This document shows positions 1 through 8,743 of a stretch of 64,000 bases of DNA, in pieces; the first letter of the stretch is position 1; every line of letters begins with the position of its first letter. The notes beneath the pieces were generated by a model that searched no databases, was not told where the DNA came from, and saw only the letters and a list, made by a program, of their open reading frames with translations. The DNA comes from Billgrantia antri. GTDB lineage: Bacteria; Pseudomonadota; Gammaproteobacteria; Pseudomonadales; Halomonadaceae. The stretch spans positions 62,001-126,000 of the forward strand of contig NZ_JAHYCA010000003.1 in the NCBI RefSeq assembly GCF_019430905.1, given 5' to 3'. The position numbers were made by a program, and so were the translations under genes.

Positions 1-179
1 GGTGCTCCTGACAACAAGCGACAACGACCAGAGGAGGTGATCCCACGACGATACCCGGAGAACCCAGTCATCGGCCTTGGTCGCCTGTCATGGCGATGAG
101 GGTTGGGAAGCAGCGTAGTGCTTATCAAGTAATAAGCAACCCAAGAACAAACGCACACTTGTCCCAAGGTAAAGTTAAT

Positions 180-1703
180 ATGAGAAGTTCAACGCCCATC
201 CAGCATCAGCAGCCAAGTCTGGCGCTGGCGCTGACTCCCGTCGTCCTGACACTGCTGGTACTGGCAGTGCAGCTGTTCTACTTCGGCGACTTCACTCCGC
301 ATATCCCCTTGGCCATCGGTCTGGCCATCACGGCGTTGGTAGGCGTCAAGCTTGGCTTCCGCTGGAAGCAGATAGAAGAAGGGATCTTCCACGTCATTCA
401 CGTGTCGCTGCCCTCCGTCTCGGTACTGATCTGCGTCGGCATGATCATTGGCGTATGGATTGCCAGCGGCACCGTGCCCACCCTGATCTACTACGGCCTG
501 ACGATCCTCTCGCCGACCATCTTCCTGGCCGCAGCCATGCTGCTGTGCTCGATCGTGTCGCTGGCACTGGGTACCTCCTGGGGCACCGTCGGCACGGTGG
601 GCCTGGCCCTGATGGGCATCGGCGCCGGCTTCGATATTCCGATGTACTGGACCGCCGGCGCGGTGGTCTCGGGCGCGTTCTTCGGCGACAAGGTCTCGCC
701 GCTGTCGGATACCACGAACCTCGCCCCGGCGGTCACCGGCACCGACATCTTCTCGCACATCAAGAACATGATGCCGACGACTGTCCCCGCCATGCTGATC
801 GCCTTCGCCATCTATCTCGGTGCCGGCTTCGTCCTGATCGACGACAACTCTGCCTCCTTCGAGCGGATCGACGCCATTACCTCCGCGCTTCAGGCGAACT
901 TCACCATCTCGGCCTGGCTGTTGCTGCCGGCGGTGCTGGTCATCGTGCTCGCAGTCAAGCGCATGCCGCCCATCCCCTCGCTGTTCGCCGGCGCCCTGGC
1001 CGGTGCGATCACCGCCATGCTCGTTCAGGGGGCGGGCGTGCATGACGTGCTGACCTATGCCAACAGCGGTTACTCGATCGATACCGGCGTTGCGGCCATG
1101 GACAGCCTACTCAATCGCGGCGGCATCCAGTCGATGATGTGGACCATCTCGCTGGTGCTCATCGCGCTGGGCTTCGGTGGAGCGCTGGAAAAGACCGGCT
1201 GCCTGGAGGCAATCATCCGCGCCATCATGACCAAGGTGCGTAGCTTCGCCGGGCTGCAGACCTCAGCCGTGCTGACCTCGGTTTCCACCAACCTGGTCGC
1301 CGGCGACCCCTACCTCTCCATCGCCCTGCCCGGCCGTATGTACACCCCCACCTATCGTGGCATGGGCTATTCGACCCTGAACCTGTCGCGCGCCATCGAG
1401 GAAGGCGGCACCCTCATCTCGCCGCTGATTCCGTGGAATGCTGGTGGCGCCTTCGTGATCAGCGCCCTGGCGCTCGGCATCGCCGACGGCAACGTCGAAA
1501 ACCTGCTGTACATTCCGCTGGCCTTCGCCTGTTGGCTGTCGCCGGTTTTCGGCCTTGTCTATGCTCAGCTCGGCCTGTTCTCACCTCGTGCAACCGACGA
1601 AGAGCGGCAGCTCTGGCAGGAACAGGGAGAGGCTATCGCGACCGACTTGGGCGCCGCAGGTGAAGCCTCCATAAGCGCTACCCCAGCAACACGAACCAGC
1701 TGA
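180..1703 (+). CDS. nhaC: NhaC-family Na+/H+ antiporter
   Basis: Inner-membrane antiporter of about 507 residues that should expel Na+ in exchange for H+, fitting a salt-loving host. The protein is almost entirely hydrophobic, with roughly eleven membrane segments. It carries NhaC-like stretches such as SLALGTSWGTVGTVG and FFGDKVSPLSDTTNLAP. The ATG at 180 is preferred over the upstream in-frame ATG at 90, because AAGGT lies 9 nt before it and the 30 extra residues are polar and unlike the family. The gene stands alone and is followed by a strong hairpin. The ion specificity (sodium, or a malate/lactate exchange as in some relatives) cannot be told from sequence. Confidence 0.88.
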   Translation: MRSSTPIQHQQPSLALALTPVVLTLLVLAVQLFYFGDFTPHIPLAIGLAITALVGVKLGFRWKQIEEGIFHVIHVSLPSVSVLICVGMIIGVWIASGTVPTLIYYGLTILSPTIFLAAAMLLCSIVSLALGTSWGTVGTVGLALMGIGAGFDIPMYWTAGAVVSGAFFGDKVSPLSDTTNLAPAVTGTDIFSHIKNMMPTTVPAMLIAFAIYLGAGFVLIDDNSASFERIDAITSALQANFTISAWLLLPAVLVIVLAVKRMPPIPSLFAGALAGAITAMLVQGAGVHDVLTYANSGYSIDTGVAAMDSLLNRGGIQSMMWTISLVLIALGFGGALEKTGCLEAIIRAIMTKVRSFAGLQTSAVLTSVSTNLVAGDPYLSIALPGRMYTPTYRGMGYSTLNLSRAIEEGGTLISPLIPWNAGGAFVISALALGIADGNVENLLYIPLAFACWLSPVFGLVYAQLGLFSPRATDEERQLWQEQGEAIATDLGAAGEASISATPATRTS

Positions 1704-1737
1704 ATCAGCGCCCCGACATCGGCCGGGCCATGCTACC

Positions 1738-1764
1738 AACCCAGCAGGCCAAGCCTGCTGGGTT
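1738..1764 (+). terminator. Hairpin terminator after nhaC
   Basis: A perfect 11-bp stem (AACCCAGCAGG with CCTGCTGGGTT) and a 5-nt loop lie 35 nt after the nhaC stop. The T-tract is weak. The hairpin sits between convergent nhaC and the LysR gene and could serve both. Confidence 0.6.
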
Positions 1765-1808
1765 GTGCGTTAGTTGTCACTGCCATTGCACCCGGTACTC
1801 TGTCGCTC

Positions 1809-2729
1809 TTATTCACCTATCATGCCGCGGAGCTCCTCAAGATAGGTTTCCAGCACCAGGTTGGGCGGAGCCCCCTTGCGGGTGATCGCGCTGTAGTGGG
1901 TAAGATAGTGCCAACGTCCGGGATCCAGGGCCCGCATCCGGCCACTCCCAACCCAGCGTTCGGCATAGTGGGTCGGCAGGTAACCGATATAGCGGTTGGA
2001 GAGAATGAGAAAGGCGATTCCTTCCCGGTCGGTGGCCGAGGCTGCGGCCCTGAGCGGCTCGTGCAGCGCCTTGACCTCGGGCGTCTGGGCATAGGCGGGT
2101 ACCACGGCATCACAGCTCGCTAGTTCACGCTCGGTCACTCCCTCGCTGTCAAACAGGGCATGGCCGGAGGCACAGTAAAGCTGGGACGTCTCCGCATACA
2201 ACGAGAGGTAATCGAGCCCTGGCAAGCACTTCAGCGCAGGGATTACCCCGGTATGCAGGCGGCCGTCCAGCACTGCCAGCTCGATATCACTGGGTGGAAT
2301 CATGCGGATGTTGATGCGCACTTCCGGACCGCGCTCCTTGAGCGCGCTGAGGGCATTGGTGATGTGCATCTGGGGCATGGTCACCAGGTTGTCGGTGATG
2401 CCGATGTTGAGCTCACCCTTGAGCCAGGCATGCAGCCCATTGACCCGGGTGCGAAACCCCTCCACCGCAGCCAGCAGTTGCAACGTCGCCTGGTAGACTT
2501 CCGCGCCTTCATCGGTCAGGGAGAAGCCACTACGCCCACGCTGGCACAGCCGCAAGCCGAGACGTGTCTCGAGATCGTTCATCGCCATGCTGATGGCGGC
2601 ACGGCTGATGTTCAGCTCCACCTCGGCAGCGGAAAAGCCACCGCATTCCACCACCTTGCGGTAGATCTTCAGCAGGCGCAGGTCGGCATCGCTGGGCTGG
2701 GCCGAGAGGGCCTGCTTGCGGCGTGACAT
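1809..2729 (-). CDS. LysR-family transcriptional regulator
   Basis: DNA-binding regulator of about 306 residues. The N-terminal winged helix-turn-helix (near residues 15-75, with SAAEVELNISRAAISMAMND) is followed by a periplasmic-binding-protein-like effector domain. ATG 2729 is preferred to ATG 2735, because AAGGA lies 7 nt before 2729 but nearly touches 2735. The gene is divergent from the beta-alanine aminotransferase/dehydrogenase pair, with several inverted repeats in between, so it probably controls that operon and itself. The effector is unknown; beta-alanine or a related omega-amino acid is an inference from context. Confidence 0.85.
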   Translation of the reverse strand: MSRRKQALSAQPSDADLRLLKIYRKVVECGGFSAAEVELNISRAAISMAMNDLETRLGLRLCQRGRSGFSLTDEGAEVYQATLQLLAAVEGFRTRVNGLHAWLKGELNIGITDNLVTMPQMHITNALSALKERGPEVRINIRMIPPSDIELAVLDGRLHTGVIPALKCLPGLDYLSLYAETSQLYCASGHALFDSEGVTERELASCDAVVPAYAQTPEVKALHEPLRAAASATDREGIAFLILSNRYIGYLPTHYAERWVGSGRMRALDPGRWHYLTHYSAITRKGAPPNLVLETYLEELRGMIGE

Positions 2730-2784
2730 GTACATTTCCTTTTCTCAGGACGTTCGATTTCGAGGGTATCGCTGCGGGGAAAGA

Positions 2785-2832
2785 AAGTTAAGCAGTAGCT
2801 TGCGTAAGCTTAAAAAAACTTGCATTTAACTT
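2785..2832. promoter_or_regulatory. Cluster of nested inverted repeats, candidate LysR operator
   Basis: In the 2730-2898 divergent spacer three inverted repeats overlap: AAGTTAA (2785-2791) with TTAACTT (2826-2832), TTAAGC (2788-2793) with GCTTAA (2808-2813), and AGCTT-gcgt-AAGCT (2797-2810). The setting is typical for a LysR regulator and its divergent target operon. Binding is inferred. Confidence 0.5.
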
Positions 2833-2898
2833 AGCTTCTAGCCGAACTAGCCTGCCTTCATATCATCAACAACAGCAAAGCCAACAGAGGGTGCTGCC

Positions 2899-4239
2899 AT
2901 GACAGCTCAAGAGACCCTGCACGCCGGCCTGAGCCAGGAGCAATTGGACGCCTACTGGATGCCTTACACCGGCAACCGCCAGTTCAAGCACGATCCACGC
3001 ATCATCGTCGGTGCCAAGGGCAGCTACCTGACCGATGCCCAGGGCCGGCAAGTCTTCGACGGCCTCTCCGGGCTGTGGACTTGCGGGGCGGGTCACTGTC
3101 GCCCGGAAATCGCCGAGGCGGTCAGCCGCCAGATCGGTGAGCTGGACTACTCCCCAGCCTTCCAATTCGGCCACCCCAAGGCGTTCGAATTGGCCCATCG
3201 CATTCGCGGCCTGACACCGAAGGGGCTCGATTACGTCTTCTTCACCGGTTCCGGCTCGGAGAGCGCCGATACCTCGTTGAAGATCGCCCGCGCCTACTGG
3301 CGCAAGAAAGGCAAGCCGACCAAGACCAAGCTGATCGGTCGCGCCAAGGGCTATCACGGGGTCAACTTCGGCGGTATCAGCCTGGGCGGCATCGGCGCCA
3401 ATCGCGCCCTGTTCGGCCAGGGCGTCGATGCCGACCACCTGCCCCATACCCTGCTTGCCGAGAACGCCTTCAACCGCGGCATGCCCGAGCGCGGCGCCGA
3501 GAAGGCCGAGGAACTGCTGGAGCTGATCGCCCTGCACGATGCCTCGAACATCGCCGCGGTGATCGTCGAGCCGCTGGCCGGGTCCGCTGGCGTCATCCCG
3601 CCACCCAAGGGCTACCTCAAGCGACTGCGCGAGATCTGCGATCAGCACGATATCCTGCTGATCTTCGACGAGGTCATCACCGGCTTCGGCCGCATGGGTG
3701 CCATGACAGGCGCCGAGGAGTTCGGCGTGGTGCCGGACATCATGAATGTGGCCAAGCAACTGACCAACGGCGCGGTGCCCATGGGTGCGGTAATCGTGCA
3801 GGGCGAGATCTACCAGACCTTCATGGAACAGGGCGGGCCCGACTACATGCTCGAGCTGCCCCACGGCTACACCTACTCCGGCCATCCGGTGGCCTGCGCC
3901 GCCGCCCTCGCAGCCCTGGACGTACTCGAGAACGACCGCCTGATCGATCGCGTGCGTGAGATGAGTCCAGTCTTCGAGGAGGCCCTGCATGGGCTCAAGG
4001 GCACCCGCCATATCAGCGACATCCGCAACTACGGGCTCGCCGGGGCCCTGCAGATCGAGCCCTACCCCGGCGAGCCGGCACGGCGCCCCTTCGAGATCGC
4101 CATGAAGTGCTGGGACAAGGGCTTCTACGTGCGCTACGGCGGCGACACCATTCAGCTCGGCCTGCCCTTCATCGTCGAGCGCGACGAGATCGACCGCCTG
4201 GTGAATGTGCTGGGTGAGGCCATCGGCGAATTGAATTGA
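2899..4239 (+). CDS. bauA: Beta-alanine (omega-amino acid):pyruvate aminotransferase
   Basis: Class III PLP aminotransferase of 446 residues. It moves the amino group of beta-alanine, or similar omega-amino acids, to pyruvate, giving malonate semialdehyde and alanine. The PLP lysine is K286 in NVAKQLTNGAVPMGAV, and the cofactor aspartate is in LLIFDEVITGFGR. The length and N-terminal LDAYWMPYTGNRQFK match the Pseudomonas-type enzyme. AGAGG lies 8 nt before the ATG. The dehydrogenase that would use its product follows after 11 nt, so the two form an operon. Other substrates such as taurine or GABA cannot be excluded. Confidence 0.85.
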   Translation: MTAQETLHAGLSQEQLDAYWMPYTGNRQFKHDPRIIVGAKGSYLTDAQGRQVFDGLSGLWTCGAGHCRPEIAEAVSRQIGELDYSPAFQFGHPKAFELAHRIRGLTPKGLDYVFFTGSGSESADTSLKIARAYWRKKGKPTKTKLIGRAKGYHGVNFGGISLGGIGANRALFGQGVDADHLPHTLLAENAFNRGMPERGAEKAEELLELIALHDASNIAAVIVEPLAGSAGVIPPPKGYLKRLREICDQHDILLIFDEVITGFGRMGAMTGAEEFGVVPDIMNVAKQLTNGAVPMGAVIVQGEIYQTFMEQGGPDYMLELPHGYTYSGHPVACAAALAALDVLENDRLIDRVREMSPVFEEALHGLKGTRHISDIRNYGLAGALQIEPYPGEPARRPFEIAMKCWDKGFYVRYGGDTIQLGLPFIVERDEIDRLVNVLGEAIGELN

Positions 4240-4250
4240 GAGGTAACGCA

Positions 4251-5741
4251 ATGACCACGCTCGGCCACCTGATCAACGGTACACGCGTCAACGACGAAGG
4301 ACGCACCCAGGATATCTTCAATCCCTCCATCGGCGAGGTCAGCGGCCAGGTCAGCCTCGCCAGCAAGGCCACCGTCGAGGAGGCCATCGCCGCCGCCCAG
4401 GCCGCCTTCCCGGCCTGGCGCAACACGCCGCCGGCCAAGCGCGCCCGGGTCATGTTCCGCTTCAAGCAGTTGCTCGAAGAGCACGCCGACGAGATCTGCC
4501 GGCTGATCGGCCAGGAACACGGCAAGATCGTCCACGATGCCAAGGGGGAATTGCAGCGCGGCATCGAGAACGTGGAGTACGCCTGCGGCGTGCCGGAGCT
4601 GCTCAAGGGCGAGCACAGCAAGAACGTCGGCCCGGGCATCGACTCCTGGAGCGAGTTCCAGCCGCTCGGTGTGGTCGCCGGTATTACACCGTTCAACTTC
4701 CCGGCCATGGTTCCGCTGTGGATGTACCCGATGGCTATCGCTTGCGGCAACACCTTCGTGCTCAAGCCCTCTGAGCGCGACCCGAGCTCGACACTGTTCA
4801 TCGCCGAGCTGGCACTGGAGGCGGGCCTGCCGGCCGGCGTGCTGAACGTCGTCAATGGCGACAAGGAGGCCGTCGACACCCTGCTCGACGACCCGCGAGT
4901 GCAGGCCGTCAGCTTCGTCGGCTCCACACCGATCGCAGAATACATCTACGGCCGCGCCAGCGCCAACGGCAAGCGCTGCCAGGCCCTCGGGGGTGCCAAG
5001 AACCACGCCATCGTGATGCCCGATGCCGACATGGACAACGTGGTCGATTCGCTAACCGGGGCCGCCTTCGGCTCCTCCGGCGAGCGCTGTATGGCGCTAT
5101 CGGTGGCGGTCGCCGTGGGTGATGCCGCCGCCGACGCCCTGGTCGCCAAGATGCAGGAGCGAATGAAGGCTCTCAAGGTTGGCCACTTCGCCGACGCCGG
5201 GAACGACTTCGGTCCGGTAATCACCAAGGCTCACCAGGAGAAGGTCTGCGGCTACATTGACAGCGCCGAGGTCCAGGGTGCCGAGATCGTGGTGGACGGC
5301 CGTGGCGTGCAGGTGCAGGGCTTTGAAAACGGCTTCTATGTCGGTGGCACCCTGATCGATCGGGTGACCCCCGAGATGACCTGCTACCAGGAGGAGATCT
5401 TCGGTCCCGTGCTGCTCGTGGTTCGCGCCGGCTCGATGCGGGAAGCCATGCAGCTGATCGACGACCACGAGTACGGCAACGGAACCTGCATCTACACCCG
5501 TGACGGCGAAGCGGCGCGTTACTTCAGCGACAATATCCAGGTGGGCATGGTCGGCATCAACGTGCCGTTGCCGGTACCGGTCTCCTACCACAGCTTTGGC
5601 GGCTGGAAGCGCTCGCTGTTCGGTGATCTCGCCGCCTACGGACCGGATGCCGTGCGCTTCTACACCAAGCGCAAGACCGTCACTCAGCGCTGGCCGTCAG
5701 CCGGGGTACGCGAGGGCGCGCAGTTCTCCTTCCCCTCCTGA
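4251..5741 (+). CDS. mmsA: CoA-acylating methylmalonate/malonate-semialdehyde dehydrogenase
   Basis: Aldehyde dehydrogenase of 496 residues that oxidises (methyl)malonate semialdehyde to acetyl- or propionyl-CoA with NAD+ and CoA. The catalytic cysteine is C280 in FGSSGERCMALSVAV, and the MMSDH-type pattern LGGAKNHAIVMPDAD is present. The start at 4251 has GAGAGGT just upstream; an in-frame ATG at 4236 lies inside the end of the aminotransferase gene. Paired with that aminotransferase, its likely job is the second step of beta-alanine breakdown, as bauC does in Pseudomonas. A role in valine or inositol catabolism is possible for the family, but no such genes are nearby. Confidence 0.88.
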   Translation: MTTLGHLINGTRVNDEGRTQDIFNPSIGEVSGQVSLASKATVEEAIAAAQAAFPAWRNTPPAKRARVMFRFKQLLEEHADEICRLIGQEHGKIVHDAKGELQRGIENVEYACGVPELLKGEHSKNVGPGIDSWSEFQPLGVVAGITPFNFPAMVPLWMYPMAIACGNTFVLKPSERDPSSTLFIAELALEAGLPAGVLNVVNGDKEAVDTLLDDPRVQAVSFVGSTPIAEYIYGRASANGKRCQALGGAKNHAIVMPDADMDNVVDSLTGAAFGSSGERCMALSVAVAVGDAAADALVAKMQERMKALKVGHFADAGNDFGPVITKAHQEKVCGYIDSAEVQGAEIVVDGRGVQVQGFENGFYVGGTLIDRVTPEMTCYQEEIFGPVLLVVRAGSMREAMQLIDDHEYGNGTCIYTRDGEAARYFSDNIQVGMVGINVPLPVPVSYHSFGGWKRSLFGDLAAYGPDAVRFYTKRKTVTQRWPSAGVREGAQFSFPS

Positions 5742-5749
5742 CGCCAAGC

Positions 5750-5784
5750 GTTAGGCGTTAGGCGTTAGGCGTTAGGCGTTAGGC
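5750..5784 (+). repeat. Tandem heptamer (GTTAGGC)x5
   Basis: Five exact, back-to-back copies of GTTAGGC begin 9 nt after the mmsA stop codon and end 11 nt before the terminator stem. It is a simple-sequence tract whose copy number may vary between strains. Confidence 0.95.
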
Positions 5785-5795
5785 GCCAGCATGGC

Positions 5796-5827
5796 AAAGC
5801 CGAACCAGGTCTCCTGGTTCGGCTTTT
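5796..5827 (+). terminator. Intrinsic terminator after mmsA
   Basis: A 14-bp perfect stem (AAAGCCGAACCAGG with CCTGGTTCGGCTTT) with a 3-nt loop, followed by T residues. The A-rich 5' side means it may also act on minus-strand transcripts of the convergent gene. Confidence 0.85.
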
Positions 5828-5874
5828 GATTTTCGCTATTCTCAAGAGTTGAGCGCCCGGGTGACAGGCGCTAC

Positions 5875-7266
5875 TCAGCGCCCCAGGGCTTGAAGCACCG
5901 CCTCGCGGGAAACCCGCTCACGCTCGGCATAGAGCGCCAGCTCATCGCTGACCGGAGCCCCCAAGGCCTGCTCGAAGGCCTCGCGATTGGCGTTGCCGGC
6001 ATAGGCCCCGTTCTGCCCGCCACCCAGATTCGATTGGAAGATTCCTGCCGCACTGACCGGCAGAAAATCTTCGTAGGTGAGTGGCAACGCTTCCACCAAG
6101 CCTTGGGCGATCAGCGTCTCCAGGCCAGCACCCTCTACTCGGCCTGCCGCCGTGCTGGAGTCACTCTTCACACGAACCGCCGCCGTGCCGGCGTCGGTAA
6201 GGCGATACTGGAAGAAGGCCAGGCCTTCACGCCGCAAAGTGGCTTCGTCATCGGGAAAGTCGGCGAAGACCTCATCGAGCACGCGCTGATGCGCCTCGTT
6301 GTCGAGGCCGGCGGCGCGGCGCCGTGCTTCGCCAAGCAGGCTATCGTAACGCTCACGCCCCCTGGGGGTCAGCGCCATGCCACGCTGCTCGATTTCACCG
6401 AAGCGGGCGGTGTGGGTCCCCTGCCGCTCACCGGCAAAGCGGATACCCTCCTCCAGCGCCTTGAAGCTGGTCTGACGCAGCAGGATGGGACACGCGCGAC
6501 GGGGCGGCCCCTCGATTACCGCCTTGGGCTGCATGCCGGCATCGGGCATGCGCCGTTGCACTTCGTCGATATCGAGCGTGCGCGGCGTGAGGTGATTGAT
6601 ATGCGGGCCGCGGAAGCAGACCACATCGGCGATCAGCCGATGCTCGGCATGCAGCGCCTGGTAGGTTTCCAGATCCACCGTGGCATCGCGATGCCAGCGG
6701 AACGTCTCCAGGGCCTCGCCGATGAAGCGCTCGGCCTGCTCTTCATCGAGCCCGCCCTGCGCTTCATGGAGTTCGATCAGCCGGCGACAGTCCGGGGTGA
6801 AGATATCGCGGCCGGCAAGGATGGCTGCCGCCCGCTCCCGCAGCGCCGGGCTCTCGATCAGCTCGAGGCGCAACAGCGAGGTGAAGATGCGGAAAGGGTT
6901 GCGCGCCAGCGCCGCGTCATCCACCGGGCGGAAGGCCGTAGAGTGTACCGGTACGCCGGCTTCGGAGAGGTCGTAATAGCCCACCGGATGCATGCCCATG
7001 ACGGCGAACAGGCGACGCAGCATGGACAGCTCCTGGGCCGTGCCCACGCGAATGGCGCCATGACGCTCGGCACCCAGGCGTTCCAGTTCGCCATGGGCGG
7101 CAAGGCGCTCGGCCAGGGTGGGGTCGGCCTCCAGAATTTGCCGGTTGACGCATTCGACCAGATCGAGCAGCGCCCCGTACTGCGGAACTTCAGCCTGATA
7201 CATCGCCGACATGGCCCGGGAAAAACGGTCGCGGATTTCATCGCAAGGAAGATAGTTGGCAGGCAA
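5875..7266 (-). CDS. hglS: DUF1338 family 2-oxoadipate dioxygenase/decarboxylase (HglS/YdcJ-like)
   Basis: Protein of 463 residues closely resembling Escherichia coli YdcJ and the Pseudomonas putida HglS family. HglS is an Fe(II) enzyme that turns 2-oxoadipate into D-2-hydroxyglutarate in lysine breakdown. Family blocks are visible: VERHGAIRVGTAQEL-like (here LGAERHGAIRVGTAQEL), GVPVHSTAFRP, HINHLTPRTLDID and GTHTARFGEIEQRG, which supply the metal-binding His and Glu. The start is a TTG two bases after the aminotransferase stop. GAGGAGG lies at the right distance and the N-terminus aligns with YdcJ, so the TTG is likely real. The two genes are translationally coupled, supporting a 2-aminoadipate to 2-oxoadipate to 2-hydroxyglutarate route. 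Confidence 0.85.
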   Translation of the reverse strand: MPANYLPCDEIRDRFSRAMSAMYQAEVPQYGALLDLVECVNRQILEADPTLAERLAAHGELERLGAERHGAIRVGTAQELSMLRRLFAVMGMHPVGYYDLSEAGVPVHSTAFRPVDDAALARNPFRIFTSLLRLELIESPALRERAAAILAGRDIFTPDCRRLIELHEAQGGLDEEQAERFIGEALETFRWHRDATVDLETYQALHAEHRLIADVVCFRGPHINHLTPRTLDIDEVQRRMPDAGMQPKAVIEGPPRRACPILLRQTSFKALEEGIRFAGERQGTHTARFGEIEQRGMALTPRGRERYDSLLGEARRRAAGLDNEAHQRVLDEVFADFPDDEATLRREGLAFFQYRLTDAGTAAVRVKSDSSTAAGRVEGAGLETLIAQGLVEALPLTYEDFLPVSAAGIFQSNLGGGQNGAYAGNANREAFEQALGAPVSDELALYAERERVSREAVLQALGR

Positions 7267-7267
7267 T

Positions 7268-8539
7268 TCAGGCCTCCTCGGTATTGGGTTGAAAGAGCGA
7301 ATCCAGGGCGCGCTCGATGCGCCCGAGTCCTTCTTGCAAGGTGTCGGGCTCGGCGGTCAGTGGCGCCAGCAAGCGCAGCACGTTGCGCCGCCGGCCGCTT
7401 GGCATCAGCAGCACGCCGGCCTCGCGCGCCGACGTCAGCAGCGCAGCCAGGTGCTCGGCGCCGCTGGCCCGGTCGGTATCCTCGAAGACGATCCCGCGCA
7501 TGGCCCCCACGCCGGTGAGATTGCCCAGCATCGGGAAGCGCCCACTGGTCTGCCAGCGTCGATGGGCCTCGACGATCAGCGCCTCCTGGCGCGCTCCCCA
7601 GCTCGCCAGAGCCTCTTCGCTCATCAGAGCCATCACCGTACGCGCCGCGGCGCAGGCCAGGGCGTTGCCCGAGTAGGTACCGCCCAGCCCGCCCTTGGGC
7701 ACGGTGTCCATGAATTCCGCCCTACCCGCCACCGCCGCCAATGGCAGCCCCGCCGCCATGCTCTTGCCCATCAGCAGCAGATCGGGCTCGACGCCCAGCC
7801 GTGTAAAGGCGAAGCGGGTGCCGGTACGTCCGAACCCCGACTGGATCTCGTCAAAGATCAAAACGATACCGTGTCTGTCGCACAGGGCGCGCAGCCGCTT
7901 GGCGAAGTCGGCACACAGTACGCGGAAACCACCCTCGCCCTGGACCGGTTCGACGATGATGCACGCCACTTCATCGGCAGGCGTCTCGACCTCGAAGAGT
8001 CGCTCCAGAGCGGCCATGGCCTGTTCAGCATCGACATCGCTGTCGCCGCTGGGAAAAGGCACGTGGTGCACCGGGCCCGGCAAGGCGCCCAAGCGGTTCT
8101 TGTAGGGCTTCACCTTGCCGTTGAGATTCAACGCCGCCAGCGTGCGCCCATGAAAGCCGTCGTCGAAGGCGATGACCGCCTGGCGCCCGGTCGCCGCACG
8201 CGCCACCTTCAAGGCGTTCTCGGTGGCTTCGGCACCGCTGTTGGTGAGCATGCAGGAGAGCGGGTAGGAGACGGGCACGAAGGCATCCAGCGCTTCGACG
8301 ACTTCCAGATAGCCGCGGTGCGGTACGGCATTGAACGCCGAATGCAACAGCGTATCGGCCTGAGACTTCACGGCCTCGACGACTTGAGGATGCGAATGCC
8401 CCAGGTTGAGGACGCCGATACCGCCGATGAAGTCGATGTAGTGCGTGCCACGCTCGTCCCACACCTCGGCATTACGCCCCCGCTCAATACAGATGGGATG
8501 CACGATACCCAGGCCCTGGCTGACGTGAGGTAAATCCAT
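7268..8539 (-). CDS. Class III aminotransferase, probable 2-aminoadipate (or GABA/5-aminovalerate) transaminase
   Basis: PLP enzyme of about 423 residues in the GabT-like group. Landmarks are LTNSGAEATENALKVAR, the cofactor aspartate in IVLIFDEIQSGFGRTG, and the PLP lysine in LLLMGKSMAAGLPLAAV. ATG 8539 with GGGA about 10 nt upstream is preferred over a TTG at 8545. The gene is coupled to the DUF1338 enzyme, whose known substrate is 2-oxoadipate. That makes 2-aminoadipate the best substrate guess, by analogy with the P. putida D-lysine pathway. GABA or 5-aminovalerate activity remains possible and sequence alone does not decide. Confidence 0.75.
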   Translation of the reverse strand: MDLPHVSQGLGIVHPICIERGRNAEVWDERGTHYIDFIGGIGVLNLGHSHPQVVEAVKSQADTLLHSAFNAVPHRGYLEVVEALDAFVPVSYPLSCMLTNSGAEATENALKVARAATGRQAVIAFDDGFHGRTLAALNLNGKVKPYKNRLGALPGPVHHVPFPSGDSDVDAEQAMAALERLFEVETPADEVACIIVEPVQGEGGFRVLCADFAKRLRALCDRHGIVLIFDEIQSGFGRTGTRFAFTRLGVEPDLLLMGKSMAAGLPLAAVAGRAEFMDTVPKGGLGGTYSGNALACAAARTVMALMSEEALASWGARQEALIVEAHRRWQTSGRFPMLGNLTGVGAMRGIVFEDTDRASGAEHLAALLTSAREAGVLLMPSGRRRNVLRLLAPLTAEPDTLQEGLGRIERALDSLFQPNTEEA

Positions 8540-8609
8540 GAACAATGTCCCGCAAGCATGAGAGATCAGTGGCTCAATGAGAGCAGATGGCCAAGGGCAT
8601 GCTCAAACG

Positions 8610-8657
8610 AAAAAAAGACGCCTATGAATTCCATAAAGTCATGAAACAAGGCGTCTT
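8610..8657 (-). terminator. Terminator downstream of hpt
   Basis: Read on the minus strand, AAGACGCC (8657-8650) pairs with GGCGTCTT (8622-8615) and runs into seven T residues. The loop is about 27 nt. It lies between hpt and the aminotransferase, so it probably ends the hpt transcript. An attenuator role in the aminotransferase leader is an alternative. Confidence 0.6.
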
Positions 8658-8721
8658 ATAGTTTTTCCACCGAACTTTCAGCATTCTGCACGCACAGCTT
8701 GCGTTGGCATTCCGAAATCTA

Positions 8722-8742
8722 TCGCGAATGAAGCATTCGCGA
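8722..8742 (-). terminator. Stem-loop at the hpt stop codon
   Basis: A perfect 9-bp stem (TCGCGAATG with CATTCGCGA) and 3-nt loop abut the hpt stop. There is no T-run, so it is more likely a 3'-end stabilising hairpin ahead of the second terminator. Confidence 0.45.
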
Positions 8743-8743
8743 G

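Noticed and set aside
33-43. GGAGGTGATCC, an 11-base perfect complement to the 16S rRNA 3' end, upstream of nhaC
   Set aside because: No ATG, GTG or TTG follows at a usable distance, so it is not a supported ribosome-binding site. It may be chance or the end of something outside the window.
2866-4251. Long open frame on the strand opposite the beta-alanine aminotransferase
   Set aside because: It is the antisense shadow of a well-recognised enzyme, a common effect of high G+C third positions. It has no ribosome-binding site or family features. The same applies to long antisense frames over 5890-8533, 13752-14492, 53201-54383 and 62215-63696.
5750-5784. CRISPR-like array
   Set aside because: The units are 7 bp with no spacers. 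It is a simple tandem repeat, and no cas genes are present.
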